64,000 nucleotides of DNA from assembly GCA_031396205.1 (NCBI GenBank), contig JANNKH010000085.1, positions 1-64,000 of the forward strand, written 5' to 3'. The position numbers were made by a program, and so were the translations under genes. The notes below the pieces were generated by a model. The model saw only the letters and a program-made list of their open reading frames with translations. It was not told the DNA's origin and ran no database searches. Below are positions 8,086-15,788 of the stretch, in pieces (the stretch's first letter is position 1; each line of letters starts with the position of its first letter). The stretch is from CAISIP01 sp031396205 (GTDB lineage: Bacteria > Pseudomonadota > Gammaproteobacteria > Burkholderiales > Burkholderiaceae_C).

Positions 8086-8991
8086 ATGAAAAAAATCGCA
8101 TTCATCGGTCTCGGTGCAATGGGCAAGCCAATTGCCGAACGACTGCTGGAGAACGGCTTTGATCTGACAGTTTGTGACGTGAACCGGGATGCAACGGCCT
8201 CATTGGTCGCGGGTGGCGCAATCTACGCGGCATCACCCCGGGCAGCGGCAGAACTGGCCGATGCGGTGTTCGCGATGGTGCCCGATGCCCCCGACGCCGA
8301 AGAAGTGGCGTTGGGTGCAAACGGTGTCATGCATGGAATAAGAGCCGGAACCTATTACATCGACATGAGCACCATCGATCCGATCACGACGCGCCGTATT
8401 GGCGCGCGGCTTTCCGAGGTCGGCGTCAAGATGATCGATTGCCCGGTTGGCCGAACGACAAAACACGCCCGTGAGGGAAAGCTCGTTCTGATGATCGGAG
8501 GCGAGCCAACCGACATCGACGCCATGATGCCGATCTTCGAGCTTCTGGGGGACACCTTCATCCGCTGCGGCCCTCTGGGCAACGGGACAGCGACCAAATG
8601 CGTCAACAACTATGTGGCGATGGCCTGCAACGCCATATCAGCAGAGGCGTTTGTCATTGGCAAGAAAGCGGGCCTCACACCCGAACACATGCTCAACGTT
8701 CTTGGCTCGACGATGGCGTCCAATGCGCAGTCGCTGCAGGTCTATCCCCAGTTTGCACTGGCCGGAAATACCGATCCAGGCTTCATGATCGCGCTGGGCC
8801 ACAAGGACCTTCGACTCGCCATTGGACTCGCACGCAGCTTCGATTGCAACGTCCCGGTCGGACAGGCGACCATGGATGTCATGGCGAATGCGATCGATGC
8901 GGGTATGGGGCGCAAGGATTGCTCGAGCCTGCTGATGCTGCATGAAAAAGCAGCCGGCACGACGGTGCGGCTGAAACAGGCCGGCGTCTGA
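8086..8991 (+). CDS. 3-hydroxyisobutyrate-dehydrogenase-family reductase, YihU-like
   Basis: The 301-residue protein starts with the NAD-binding motif GLGAMG (residues 8-13). It contains DCPVGRTT around residue 123 and TKCVNNY near 173, followed by the catalytic-helix region. The PVGRT segment and the paired Asn-Asn after Lys resemble E. coli YihU (sulfolactaldehyde reductase) more than the usual DAPVSGG of hydroxyisobutyrate or tartronate-semialdehyde reductases. The chemistry is NAD(P)H-linked reduction of a short aldehyde acid or the reverse. It follows the permease stub by 32 bases, so it was part of the sugar ABC operon. A sulfosugar link is inference only. Confidence 0.8.
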   Translation: MKKIAFIGLGAMGKPIAERLLENGFDLTVCDVNRDATASLVAGGAIYAASPRAAAELADAVFAMVPDAPDAEEVALGANGVMHGIRAGTYYIDMSTIDPITTRRIGARLSEVGVKMIDCPVGRTTKHAREGKLVLMIGGEPTDIDAMMPIFELLGDTFIRCGPLGNGTATKCVNNYVAMACNAISAEAFVIGKKAGLTPEHMLNVLGSTMASNAQSLQVYPQFALAGNTDPGFMIALGHKDLRLAIGLARSFDCNVPVGQATMDVMANAIDAGMGRKDCSSLLMLHEKAAGTTVRLKQAGV

Positions 8992-9034
8992 GAGCATGCG
9001 ATCGGCGGTGACTCCGACCTTGTGAATCGCGCTC

Positions 9035-10078
9035 TCACTCCTGGTTGTCAATCAGGCGTTCCTCTCCGCCCGCGCGCGCTGACCCAACCAGCGCGGCGAG
9101 AGTTTCGACGGCGCGTGCGCCCACCTCTCCACTGCTGTGGTTCACGCCCGAGCCAAGGGCGAGATCGACCAGCGCATTGGCCGGCCCCTCGCAACTGTAT
9201 TTCCAGGAACCAGGATCGACGTGGACGATTTCGGATGCGCCCCCCGGCAGCTTGAGGATCATTTTCTCGGTTTCGATGTCAAGGAGCATGGAACCATGCT
9301 CGCCGTACCAACGCAACTGGAGCTCGAAACCATGCCCCGGCGGAACGCCGCAGCTGCCCGAAAGTACGCCGGTCGCACCGTTTGTGAAGCGGGTCAGCGC
9401 TGCGTCGTGCAGGTCGATACCGTTCATGGCTGTACCAGCGATGGACCGCACGCTGGCCGCACGAAGATCGCTGATCCAGAACAGGATGCCCAGTGCGTGG
9501 CTCAATTGTCCAAACGCGAAGCCGCCACCATTGCTGGCGCTTTGCCATGTTTCAGCTTGCGGCTGAATCCTCGTCTGCTTCCAGTTCGGCACGCTGCCGT
9601 CGCCCGTGAAAACCGATCGTGTAAAGGACGCCATGTGACACAGCACATGTTCGATGGTGCCGATACGCGCGAGTAGCCTGCGGGCCTCGGCGAGCCCCGG
9701 TTTGTAATGCCAACCATAAGACACGACGAGCTCGCGGCGCGCGCGCTTCGCAGTATCGACCAAGGTCCACGCCTCGCGTGGATCGAGGCACATGGGCTTT
9801 TCTACCAGTACATGGCAGCCCTTCTGCAGAAAAGCCTGCGCCTGCTCGAAATGCAGATGGTGAGGCGTCGCAATGATGGCGATGTCGATGTCGCGCTCGA
9901 GAATCTCGCGCCAGTTTTCGGTCGCGAATGCAAAGTCGAACTCGCTGCGGATCATCTCCAGTTCAGCCGCTCCATGACGGCACACACTGTCGAGGGCGAC
10001 CTCGGCCCTCGCCGCCAAAACGGGAATATGGACCCGGTAGGCGAAGTGCCCTGCGCCGATGACGGCAGCCTTGATCAC
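9035..10078 (-). CDS. Gfo/Idh/MocA family oxidoreductase
   Basis: The 347-residue protein has an N-terminal Rossmann domain (VIGAGHFA, residues 6-13) and the family EKP motif (VLVEKPM near residue 92), whose lysine assists catalysis. The C-terminal alpha/beta domain has GGGFAFGQLSHALG where the family has its conserved Asp/His site. Members oxidise or reduce sugars and cyclitols with NAD(P). It follows the LacI-type regulator gene by 34 bases on the same strand and probably belongs to the same sugar pathway as the mutarotase and ABC ATPase. The precise substrate is unknown. Confidence 0.85.
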   Translation of the reverse strand: MIKAAVIGAGHFAYRVHIPVLAARAEVALDSVCRHGAAELEMIRSEFDFAFATENWREILERDIDIAIIATPHHLHFEQAQAFLQKGCHVLVEKPMCLDPREAWTLVDTAKRARRELVVSYGWHYKPGLAEARRLLARIGTIEHVLCHMASFTRSVFTGDGSVPNWKQTRIQPQAETWQSASNGGGFAFGQLSHALGILFWISDLRAASVRSIAGTAMNGIDLHDAALTRFTNGATGVLSGSCGVPPGHGFELQLRWYGEHGSMLLDIETEKMILKLPGGASEIVHVDPGSWKYSCEGPANALVDLALGSGVNHSSGEVGARAVETLAALVGSARAGGEERLIDNQE

Positions 10079-10112
10079 CGCGACTCCCCCCGCCCTGCAG
10101 CAGTCGCCCTGA

Positions 10113-11108
10113 TCATGCGCTCTGCCGCATCATCAGTTGGTAGCCGACGTCGAAAACCCGCTCGGTTTCCGGATCGCCTCTGAGCCGCCTGAGCACCATA
10201 AGGGCCGCAGTTTCGCCGATCTGCCGCGCATTGATCCTGATCGTGGTGAGCGGTACGGGAAGCATGGCCGACAGACTCAGGTCACCGAAACCCGCGATCG
10301 CAACGTCTTTCGGAATCAATATTCCCTCAGAGAGGCAGAACATCATCGCGCCGATGGCCGGGATGTCTGCCTGGAAGAACACCGCGTTCGGCCTCACGGG
10401 TCCTGAAAGCAACTCGGCTATCGCTGCGCGGCCGCTTTCCAGCGTAGTCGGATTGGAGACCGAGACGACAAACTCTTCCCGGACCGGGCGACCACGCTCG
10501 CGCATGGCGTGGAGGTAGCCGTTTCTCCGGTCGACGGCCTGATCGTTGTTTTCGACCGCGCCGCCGACCACGGCGATCTCCTGATAGCCCTTGTCGATGA
10601 GATGCCAGGTCATAGCGGCAGCGGCGCCGAAATTGTCATAGCCGACAGCCATGTCCAGCCGTTCTTCTCGAAGATTCCAGGTCTCGACGACGGGACCGTC
10701 AAAATTCGCCAGCAGCCGCCTGCAAGCATTTGAGTGCGTAAATCCGGTGACGATGATCGCGTCGGCCTGCCGGGCAATGAATGTCCGTACGGCATCCGTC
10801 TCGTTTTCGCTCGAACGCTGGCTGACGCCCAAGAGCATCTGCTTGTTTTCTGCCCGCAGGGCGCTCGCCACGCCCTGGGCAAAATCGGCAAACAGCGAAC
10901 TCGCGAGGATGGGCACCACGACGCCGATCATGTCCGATCGGTTCGACACCAGCGATCTTGCAGTCAGGTTGGGAAAGTAGCCGATTTCTTCGATGGCCTT
11001 GTGAACCCGCAGGCGCGTTTGCTCTTGTACGCTCTCGGGCTTGTGCAAGGCGCGCGAGACGGTAACAAGCGAGAGCCCCGCCACTTGGGACACGTCCTTC
11101 AATGTCAT
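10113..11108 (-). CDS. LacI family transcriptional repressor
   Basis: From the ATG at 11108 the protein starts MTLKDVSQVAGLSLVTVSRA, a classical LacI helix-turn-helix plus hinge, followed by a periplasmic-binding-protein-like effector domain; about 331 residues in all. It should bind palindromic operators and release them when a sugar or derivative binds. A longer reading from a TTG at 11186 is possible, but it would add 26 atypical residues and would place the palindrome at 11167-11180 inside the gene. The shorter start is therefore preferred. It is divergent from the MalK-type ATPase gene and followed by the Gfo/Idh gene. Confidence 0.85.
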   Translation of the reverse strand: MTLKDVSQVAGLSLVTVSRALHKPESVQEQTRLRVHKAIEEIGYFPNLTARSLVSNRSDMIGVVVPILASSLFADFAQGVASALRAENKQMLLGVSQRSSENETDAVRTFIARQADAIIVTGFTHSNACRRLLANFDGPVVETWNLREERLDMAVGYDNFGAAAAMTWHLIDKGYQEIAVVGGAVENNDQAVDRRNGYLHAMRERGRPVREEFVVSVSNPTTLESGRAAIAELLSGPVRPNAVFFQADIPAIGAMMFCLSEGILIPKDVAIAGFGDLSLSAMLPVPLTTIRINARQIGETAALMVLRRLRGDPETERVFDVGYQLMMRQSA

Positions 11109-11166
11109 CTTCCGGCCGGTGCCGTATACGACTTGTCGGGTTTGAGGACTTTTTCGCACCAAAATT

Positions 11167-11180
11167 TTCACGCTTGTGAA
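11167..11180. promoter_or_regulatory. Palindromic operator candidate in the LacI/ABC-ATPase intergenic region
   Basis: TTCACGCTTGTGAA is an inverted repeat with five-base arms and a four-base centre. It lies between the divergent LacI-family gene and the ABC ATPase gene, where autoregulation is expected. Nine of its bases recur at the candidate promoter at 7744-7752. Confidence 0.5.
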
Positions 11181-11317
11181 GTTCAATGATAATCGAATGT
11201 CATCCAGCGACGGGCGACGGCGGCTGACGGCCGGTCAGTGGCATCGGGTCCGCGGGGTTGTCGCTCGACTTGCCGCCATCGATGGCTTCAATGTGGACGC
11301 GAAACGAGCGGCAGGTG

Positions 11318-12382
11318 ATGGGGTCGGTCACGCTTGAAAACATTCGCAAATCCTTTGGCTCGGTCGAGGTTCTGCATGGCCTCGATCTCGAAGCGAGGGA
11401 TGGCGAGTTCGTCGTTCTCGTCGGGCCTTCTGGCTGCGGCAAGTCGACTTTGTTGCGCGCGCTCGCCGGGCTCGAGACGATCAGCAGCGGGGAAATCAAG
11501 ATCAATGGCCACTCCGTCAATCATCTGCCGCCGAAACATCGCGACATCGCCATGGTGTTTCAGAACTATGCGCTGTATCCGCACATGCGAGTTGCCGAGA
11601 ATATGGGCTTCTCGCTCAAGCTTGCCAAGGCGGGAAGGGCCGAAATTGATCGCAAGGTGCGCAAGGCAGCCCAGATACTGGGTTTGACGCCTGTGCTCGA
11701 TCGCTATCCGCGCCAGCTGTCTGGCGGGCAACGCCAGCGGGTCGCCATGGGCCGTGCCATCGTACGCGACCCTGCGGTGTTCCTGTTCGACGAGCCGTTG
11801 TCCAATCTTGATGCCAAGCTGCGTGTTCAAATGCGCGCCGAGATCAAGGAACTGCACCAATGGCTTCAAACGACGATCGTTTACGTGACGCACGACCAGA
11901 TCGAGGCGATGACAATGGCCGACAAGATTGTCGTCATGAAAGATGGCTTTGTAGAGCAAACCGGCGCGCCGCTGGAGCTCTGCGACAACCCGGTGAACAC
12001 CTTTGTGGCCGGCTTCATCGGATCGCCGGCAATGAATCTTCTGCCCGCGACGATGGCAAATGGGAACATCACCCTTGGGCCGGGTGCCGTACTTGCAGAG
12101 TTCCCGGGCGTTGAGAACGGGCGATCCATTATTGCGGGCGTGCGCCCTGAAGATTTCGTTATGGGGCAATCAGGCGTCGAGGGACGGGTCTCTGTGATCG
12201 AACCGACCGGGGCTGAAACCCAGTTGATCGTTCGTCTTGACTGCGGCCCGGTAACCTTGACAACACGCGAGCGAATCACGGCGCGTATGGGCGATGTCGT
12301 CAAACTCTCTGTTGCACCAGGAAAGCTGCACTGCTTCGACACGGAATCGGGCGTTCGCATGCGCTTGCGGGAGGCATCTTGA
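11318..12382 (+). CDS. Sugar ABC transporter ATP-binding protein (MalK/UgpC type)
   Basis: The protein has about 354 residues from the ATG at 11318 (a weak TTG lies upstream at 11258). In order it has Walker A GPSGCGKST, a Q-loop at VFQNYALYPH, signature LSGGQRQR, Walker B VFLFDEP, D-loop and the H-loop THDQIEAMT. A C-terminal TOBE/OB-fold regulatory part of the MalK class follows. It hydrolyses ATP to drive a CUT1-type sugar importer. The cognate permeases and binding protein are not intact in this window, so it may be orphaned or may serve permeases elsewhere. Its stop overlaps the next gene as TTGA. Confidence 0.9.
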   Translation: MGSVTLENIRKSFGSVEVLHGLDLEARDGEFVVLVGPSGCGKSTLLRALAGLETISSGEIKINGHSVNHLPPKHRDIAMVFQNYALYPHMRVAENMGFSLKLAKAGRAEIDRKVRKAAQILGLTPVLDRYPRQLSGGQRQRVAMGRAIVRDPAVFLFDEPLSNLDAKLRVQMRAEIKELHQWLQTTIVYVTHDQIEAMTMADKIVVMKDGFVEQTGAPLELCDNPVNTFVAGFIGSPAMNLLPATMANGNITLGPGAVLAEFPGVENGRSIIAGVRPEDFVMGQSGVEGRVSVIEPTGAETQLIVRLDCGPVTLTTRERITARMGDVVKLSVAPGKLHCFDTESGVRMRLREAS

Positions 12383-12714
12383 CCCTACGTCGTGCCTGGA
12401 CAATGAAGCTCAAACCCGGATGCGCCGAGAAGTACCAGGCAATGCACGATGCCATCTGGCCAGAGATGCTTCAGCGGATGGAAGCAGGCGGAGTGCTTAC
12501 CTTCTCGATTTACCGCGATGGCCTGACCTTGTTTGCCTATCAGGAAACCAAAGCGGGTGACCGGCCTGGACTCGAGCCCGATGCCGTGACGCGGCGATGG
12601 TGGCAAGCCGTTGAACCTCTGATGGAGTGCCAACCCGATAGCCAGCCGCTGCGACACTGGCTCGACGAAGTGTTTCACTTTTCATCCGATCGAACGCAAG
12701 ACAGGGAAGATTGA
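12379..12714 (+). CDS. L-rhamnose mutarotase family protein (RhaM-like)
   Basis: The 111-residue protein matches the RhaM/DUF718 fold: RRAWTMKLKPGC, then YQAMHDAIWPEML with the family histidine, RRWWQAVEPLMECQPD and LDEVFH near the end. RhaM interconverts the alpha and beta anomers of L-rhamnose; relatives act on other deoxy-hexoses. It starts with TTG at 12379, and the stop of the ABC ATPase overlaps it (TTGA), so the two are translationally coupled. This supports a deoxy- or modified-hexose as the substrate of the whole cluster. Confidence 0.8.
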   Translation: MTLRRAWTMKLKPGCAEKYQAMHDAIWPEMLQRMEAGGVLTFSIYRDGLTLFAYQETKAGDRPGLEPDAVTRRWWQAVEPLMECQPDSQPLRHWLDEVFHFSSDRTQDRED

Positions 12715-12839
12715 TGCCGGCCCGGTTTGGTCCTAAGGTTGAAACAGGATCTCGCGTTGTCGACACGACCGGGTCTTCAATTCCCACTCTCGCGCTTGCG
12801 CGTTGTCTTCGCGTCGCTGTCGCCGGTGCAATGCCGTGC

Positions 12840-13168
12840 GCATGGACGACGCAACAGTTCCAGGTGGGCCCGAACTTGCCTAGCGCTGCCTTGCCCGGAT
12901 ATCAACCCGGCGAGATGGAGGCCTTGGCTACCCGGAACACCACGACCGAGGACGTCGTCGACGTCAACTGCTTGCAGCCGCCATTGACACGCGCAAAGGA
13001 CCCTGGCACGTTGTCCCTCTGCCCCCGGGTCCGGTCCAGAAGAAATGGCACATGGTTGGCAACCAGCTCTCCAGCGCAGTGGCACACCCATGCGCCCAGA
13101 GCTCTGCTTTCCATCAGCATCAAACTGGCATCGCGATCCGGTTGTTGATGGAGCTTCGGAACGACCAT
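12840..13168 (-). pseudogene. paiB-like FMN-binding negative regulator, inactivated
   Basis: Starting at 13168 the minus strand reads like the N-terminus of PaiB-family FMN-binding proteins: the MVVPK start, then ESRALGAWVCH, ANHVPFLLDRTRG and VVVFRVAKASISPG. The conserved Trp that follows ISPG is a TGA stop at 12905-12903. Translation beyond the stop in the same frame regains family-like sequence (YPGKAALGKFGPTWN, VVHAHG) and then loses similarity near 12840. It therefore has both a nonsense mutation and a missing C-terminal half. It lies nine bases after argO on the same strand. Confidence 0.75.
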
Positions 13169-13177
13169 CGGTCCTCC

Positions 13178-13828
13178 TCACGGGCCAGCAAGGGCGTGGC
13201 GCAACAGCAGCACGGCCAGCACCGCCATGGTCACGCCGATCAACAGGTCCAGCACCTGCCAGGCTTTGGGGCGGGCAAACCAGGGGGCCAGCCATCGCGC
13301 ACCATAACCCAACAGCCCGAACCACAACAGGCTGCCCGTGCTCGCGCCAGCCACGAACCAGCCACGCAAGGCCGCAGGCTCCTGGGCGCCGATGCTGCCC
13401 ACCAGCAGCACCGTGTCGAGGTACACATGGGGATTGAGCAGGGTGAATGCCGCCGCCTGGGCCAGCGCACCCATTCGACTCAGGCCGGCACCCCCCTCTG
13501 GCAGCTGCATCCGGTTGGGTTGGCGGGCGCGGCGCAACGCCTGCCAGCCGTACAGCGCCAGAAAGGCGGCACCGGCCAGCGCCAGGGCCCGCGCCAGGGC
13601 CGGGTGATTGCCCAGCGCCTGCGCCATCCCCAGGACGCCCGCTCCGATCAGCACGGCATCACTGATCCCACAAAACAACACGACGCTGCCCACATGCTCG
13701 CGCCGCAACCCCTGCCGCAGCACGAACGCGTTTTGCGCGCCAATGGCCACGATGAGCCCCAAACTCAGGAACAGGCTCTTGGCAAAGACAGAAAGAGCGA
13801 GAAATGCGGTGTCGATCGGAAATGGCAT
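13178..13828 (-). CDS. argO: LysE/ArgO family basic amino acid exporter
   Basis: The 216-residue protein has six predicted membrane helices and the family signature GLIVAIGAQNAFVLRQG near residues 24-40, then FTLLNPHVYLDTVLL in the middle. It exports arginine, lysine or similar basic amino acids by proton-motive force. The gene is divergent from an ArgP-type LysR regulator with 73 bases between the start codons, the classical arrangement in which ArgP switches the exporter on when intracellular basic amino acids rise. The substrate is inferred from this pairing. Confidence 0.88.
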   Translation of the reverse strand: MPFPIDTAFLALSVFAKSLFLSLGLIVAIGAQNAFVLRQGLRREHVGSVVLFCGISDAVLIGAGVLGMAQALGNHPALARALALAGAAFLALYGWQALRRARQPNRMQLPEGGAGLSRMGALAQAAAFTLLNPHVYLDTVLLVGSIGAQEPAALRGWFVAGASTGSLLWFGLLGYGARWLAPWFARPKAWQVLDLLIGVTMAVLAVLLLRHALAGP

Positions 13829-13901
13829 GCACCGAGCTTGCCATCGCCATCACGTGAAGGCAAACTAACTTTACTTTCGCCGATTAAGAATCTCTAATCC
13901 C
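13829..13901. promoter_or_regulatory. Divergent argO/argP promoter region
   Basis: These 73 bases separate the two divergent start codons and are noticeably richer in A/T than the flanks (AACTAACTTTACTTTCGCC). An ArgP binding region is expected here. No clear sigma-70 hexamer pair was fixed by eye. Confidence 0.45.
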
Positions 13902-14798
13902 ATGCTGGACTATGCGTCACTTTCCGCCCTGGCAGCTGTTGTACGCGAGGGCAGCTTCGAGCGCGCTGCACGCACATTGCATGTGACGCCGTCGGCCATA
14001 TCGCAGCGCATTCGCCTGCTGGAGGAGCGTGCCGGTTGTGCGCTGGTCGTACGCGGGCAGCCCTGCCGCGCTACGGACGCCGGGCGGCGCCTGTGCCAGC
14101 ATGTGGACCGCGTTCACCTTTTGGAGCAGGATTTGCAACAGAACCTGCCTGGCTTTTCGCCGCAGGCCGTGGCCCGGGTGACGCTGCCCATTGCGGTGAA
14201 TGCCGACAGCCTGGCCACCTGGTTTGCCCCTGCCATTGCCAGCTTCGCCGCGACCGCACCGGTACTGATGGACGTGGCGGTCGACGACCAGGACCACACC
14301 ACCGCGTGGTTGCGCTCGGGTGCCGTGCTGGCGGCGGTGACGGGTACGGCGCGCCCCGCCACTGGCGCCAACAGCAGCCCCTTGGGTGCCTTGCGTTACC
14401 TGGCGGCTGCGAGCCCCGCGTTCGTGCAGCGCCATTTTGCGGACGGCGTCGGAGCCGCCAGCCTGGCGCAAGCGCCCAGCCTTGTGTTCAATACCAAAGA
14501 TGAACTGCAGGCCCGCTGGGTGCGCCGCTTGTGCCATCGGCATTTGGAATTGCCCAAGCATGGGCTGCCCTCGCCGCATGCCTTTGTCACCGCGGCGGTG
14601 GCGGGTATGGGTTGGGGCATGCATCCGCTGGCCTTGATCGCGGCCGAGTTGCAGAGCGGCGCACTGGTGGAGTTGGTGCCGGACACCCCGCTTGATGTGC
14701 CGCTGTACTGGCAGCAGGCGCGTGCGGCATCGACTTTGTTGGACGGGTTGACCCGCACGGTGCTGGCGGCTGCAGGTGCCGCGCTGATGCAGAACTGA
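13902..14798 (+). CDS. argP: LysR-type regulator ArgP (IciA/LysG)
   Basis: The 298-residue protein starts MLDYASLSALAAVVREGSFE and has the winged helix TLHVTPSAISQRIRLLEE, both characteristic of ArgP/LysG. The effector domain carries the family's PIAVNADSLATWFAPA segment. It is expected to sense lysine or arginine and activate the divergent exporter gene. Length and spacing are normal for the family. Confidence 0.88.
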   Translation: MLDYASLSALAAVVREGSFERAARTLHVTPSAISQRIRLLEERAGCALVVRGQPCRATDAGRRLCQHVDRVHLLEQDLQQNLPGFSPQAVARVTLPIAVNADSLATWFAPAIASFAATAPVLMDVAVDDQDHTTAWLRSGAVLAAVTGTARPATGANSSPLGALRYLAAASPAFVQRHFADGVGAASLAQAPSLVFNTKDELQARWVRRLCHRHLELPKHGLPSPHAFVTAAVAGMGWGMHPLALIAAELQSGALVELVPDTPLDVPLYWQQARAASTLLDGLTRTVLAAAGAALMQN

Positions 14799-14830
14799 GC
14801 GAGCGGCGGGGTATTGGTCCTCTGGTCGCT

Positions 14831-15169
14831 TTGCCAGACCGCTGCGGCGACCCTGCTGGCGTGGTGGCCCAGAACCATCTTTTTCACCAGGCCATCAACC
14901 GCTGCGCCAATAACGAAGATACCTTGCCTATCATCGACAAGCACTGGATGCTGCTGGCGGCGCTCTGGCGCATCTACGGATATGGCCCGGCGCGAATCGC
15001 GGGCGTGGCCAACGACCACGGGCATTTGACCAACGCGCAGCAAGCACACGACCAGGAAGCCGCCGCGATACTGATGGGTGCGCACACCACCAAGGCCAGG
15101 CGCGACCTGCTGGCACGCATCGAGGCGCAGGCTGCCGGGGATGTCGTCGGCAGGCGAAAGCGTGCATGA
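14831..15169 (+). CDS. Unrecognised small protein, weakly supported
   Basis: The open frame of 112 codons has mostly G/C third positions, as in real genes of this genome, and begins 33 bases after argP. It reads LPIIDKHWMLLAALWRIYGYG followed by an alanine- and histidine-rich, helix-forming part and a basic RRKRA end. I do not recognise a family. An antisense frame is also open, so this may be a shadow or a decayed gene. No good ribosome site was seen before the ATG. Confidence 0.3.
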   Translation: MPDRCGDPAGVVAQNHLFHQAINRCANNEDTLPIIDKHWMLLAALWRIYGYGPARIAGVANDHGHLTNAQQAHDQEAAAILMGAHTTKARRDLLARIEAQAAGDVVGRRKRA

Positions 15170-15170
15170 A

Positions 15171-15470
15171 CGCCGCGCCGGTCCGCCCAAAGCAGACTTG
15201 CACCGCCGTGCGCAGCATGCAGGATGCCTGATGAGCACCCCTGGTGTGCCGGCACACGTAATAGTTGGCAAATCCAGCGGAAAAATAGCCACCTCCGCAA
15301 TTGATCGTGAAATCCTCCCGGAAACAGCAGTGAGCAAAAGGCAAGGCGGGATTTTGAGGCTATTCTCCACTAAGACAGCCGGTTGGGTGCACGACTGTCA
15401 GACTGGCTAGATTGCGGTCACCACCTCAATCGGTGGCACCTTAAACCGTTCGCTGCACATGGAGTCGATC
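15171..15470. other. Intergenic region with a palindrome, upstream of the repeat-protein gene
   Basis: About 300 bases without a convincing gene. A perfect 14-base palindrome GTGTGCCGGCACAC lies at 15244-15257, and an A-rich patch (GGAAAAATAGCC) at about 15279-15290. It probably contains the promoter of the following secreted-protein pair. The palindrome could be an operator, but nothing else supports this. Confidence 0.4.
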
Positions 15471-15770
15471 ATGAAAAATTCAGCCCTTGCCATCGCCTTG
15501 ACCGTTTTGCTTTCTGCCGGTGCGGCCAATGCAAAACTCGCGGCCAACGGCCTGCGCACCAACGGCGTGGAGGCCAACGGCCTGCGTACCAACGGCGTGG
15601 AGGCCAACGGCCTGCGTACCAACGGCCTGCGTACCAACGGCATACGTACCAACGGCATACGCACCAACGGCCTGCGTACCAATGGCCTGCGTACCAACGG
15701 CGTCGAAACCCCAACCTACGCGGACCTTCCCTCGTTCCAGCAGCTGGCCAGCCAGCCACTTGCGCGCTAA
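15471..15770 (+). CDS. Secreted NGLRT pentapeptide-repeat protein
   Basis: The 99-residue protein starts at the ATG at 15471, six bases after GGAG. A signal peptide ends near AANA. Eleven uninterrupted five-residue units follow (15546-15710): NGLRT six times, NGIRT twice and NGVE(A/T) three times. A short non-repetitive tail (PTYADLPSFQQL) ends the protein. The units repeat as 15-base DNA repeats. The Asn-Gly-hydrophobic period suggests a narrow coil or beta-solenoid, but it is not the standard A(D/N)Lxx pentapeptide motif. I recall NGLxx-repeat proteins from myxobacteria, where they precede a domain like the next gene's. The function is unknown. Confidence 0.75.
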   Translation: MKNSALAIALTVLLSAGAANAKLAANGLRTNGVEANGLRTNGVEANGLRTNGLRTNGIRTNGIRTNGLRTNGLRTNGVETPTYADLPSFQQLASQPLAR

Positions 15771-15788
15771 GGCGCGGTCAACCTGCCA

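Noticed and set aside
11109..11186. N-terminal extension of the LacI-type regulator from a TTG at 11186
   Set aside because: The added residues are unlike LacI N-termini, and the stretch contains a palindromic operator candidate.
15546..15710. Direct 15-base repeats as a possible CRISPR or minisatellite
   Set aside because: The repeats are contiguous, in frame, without spacers, and code for a regular secreted pentapeptide repeat.
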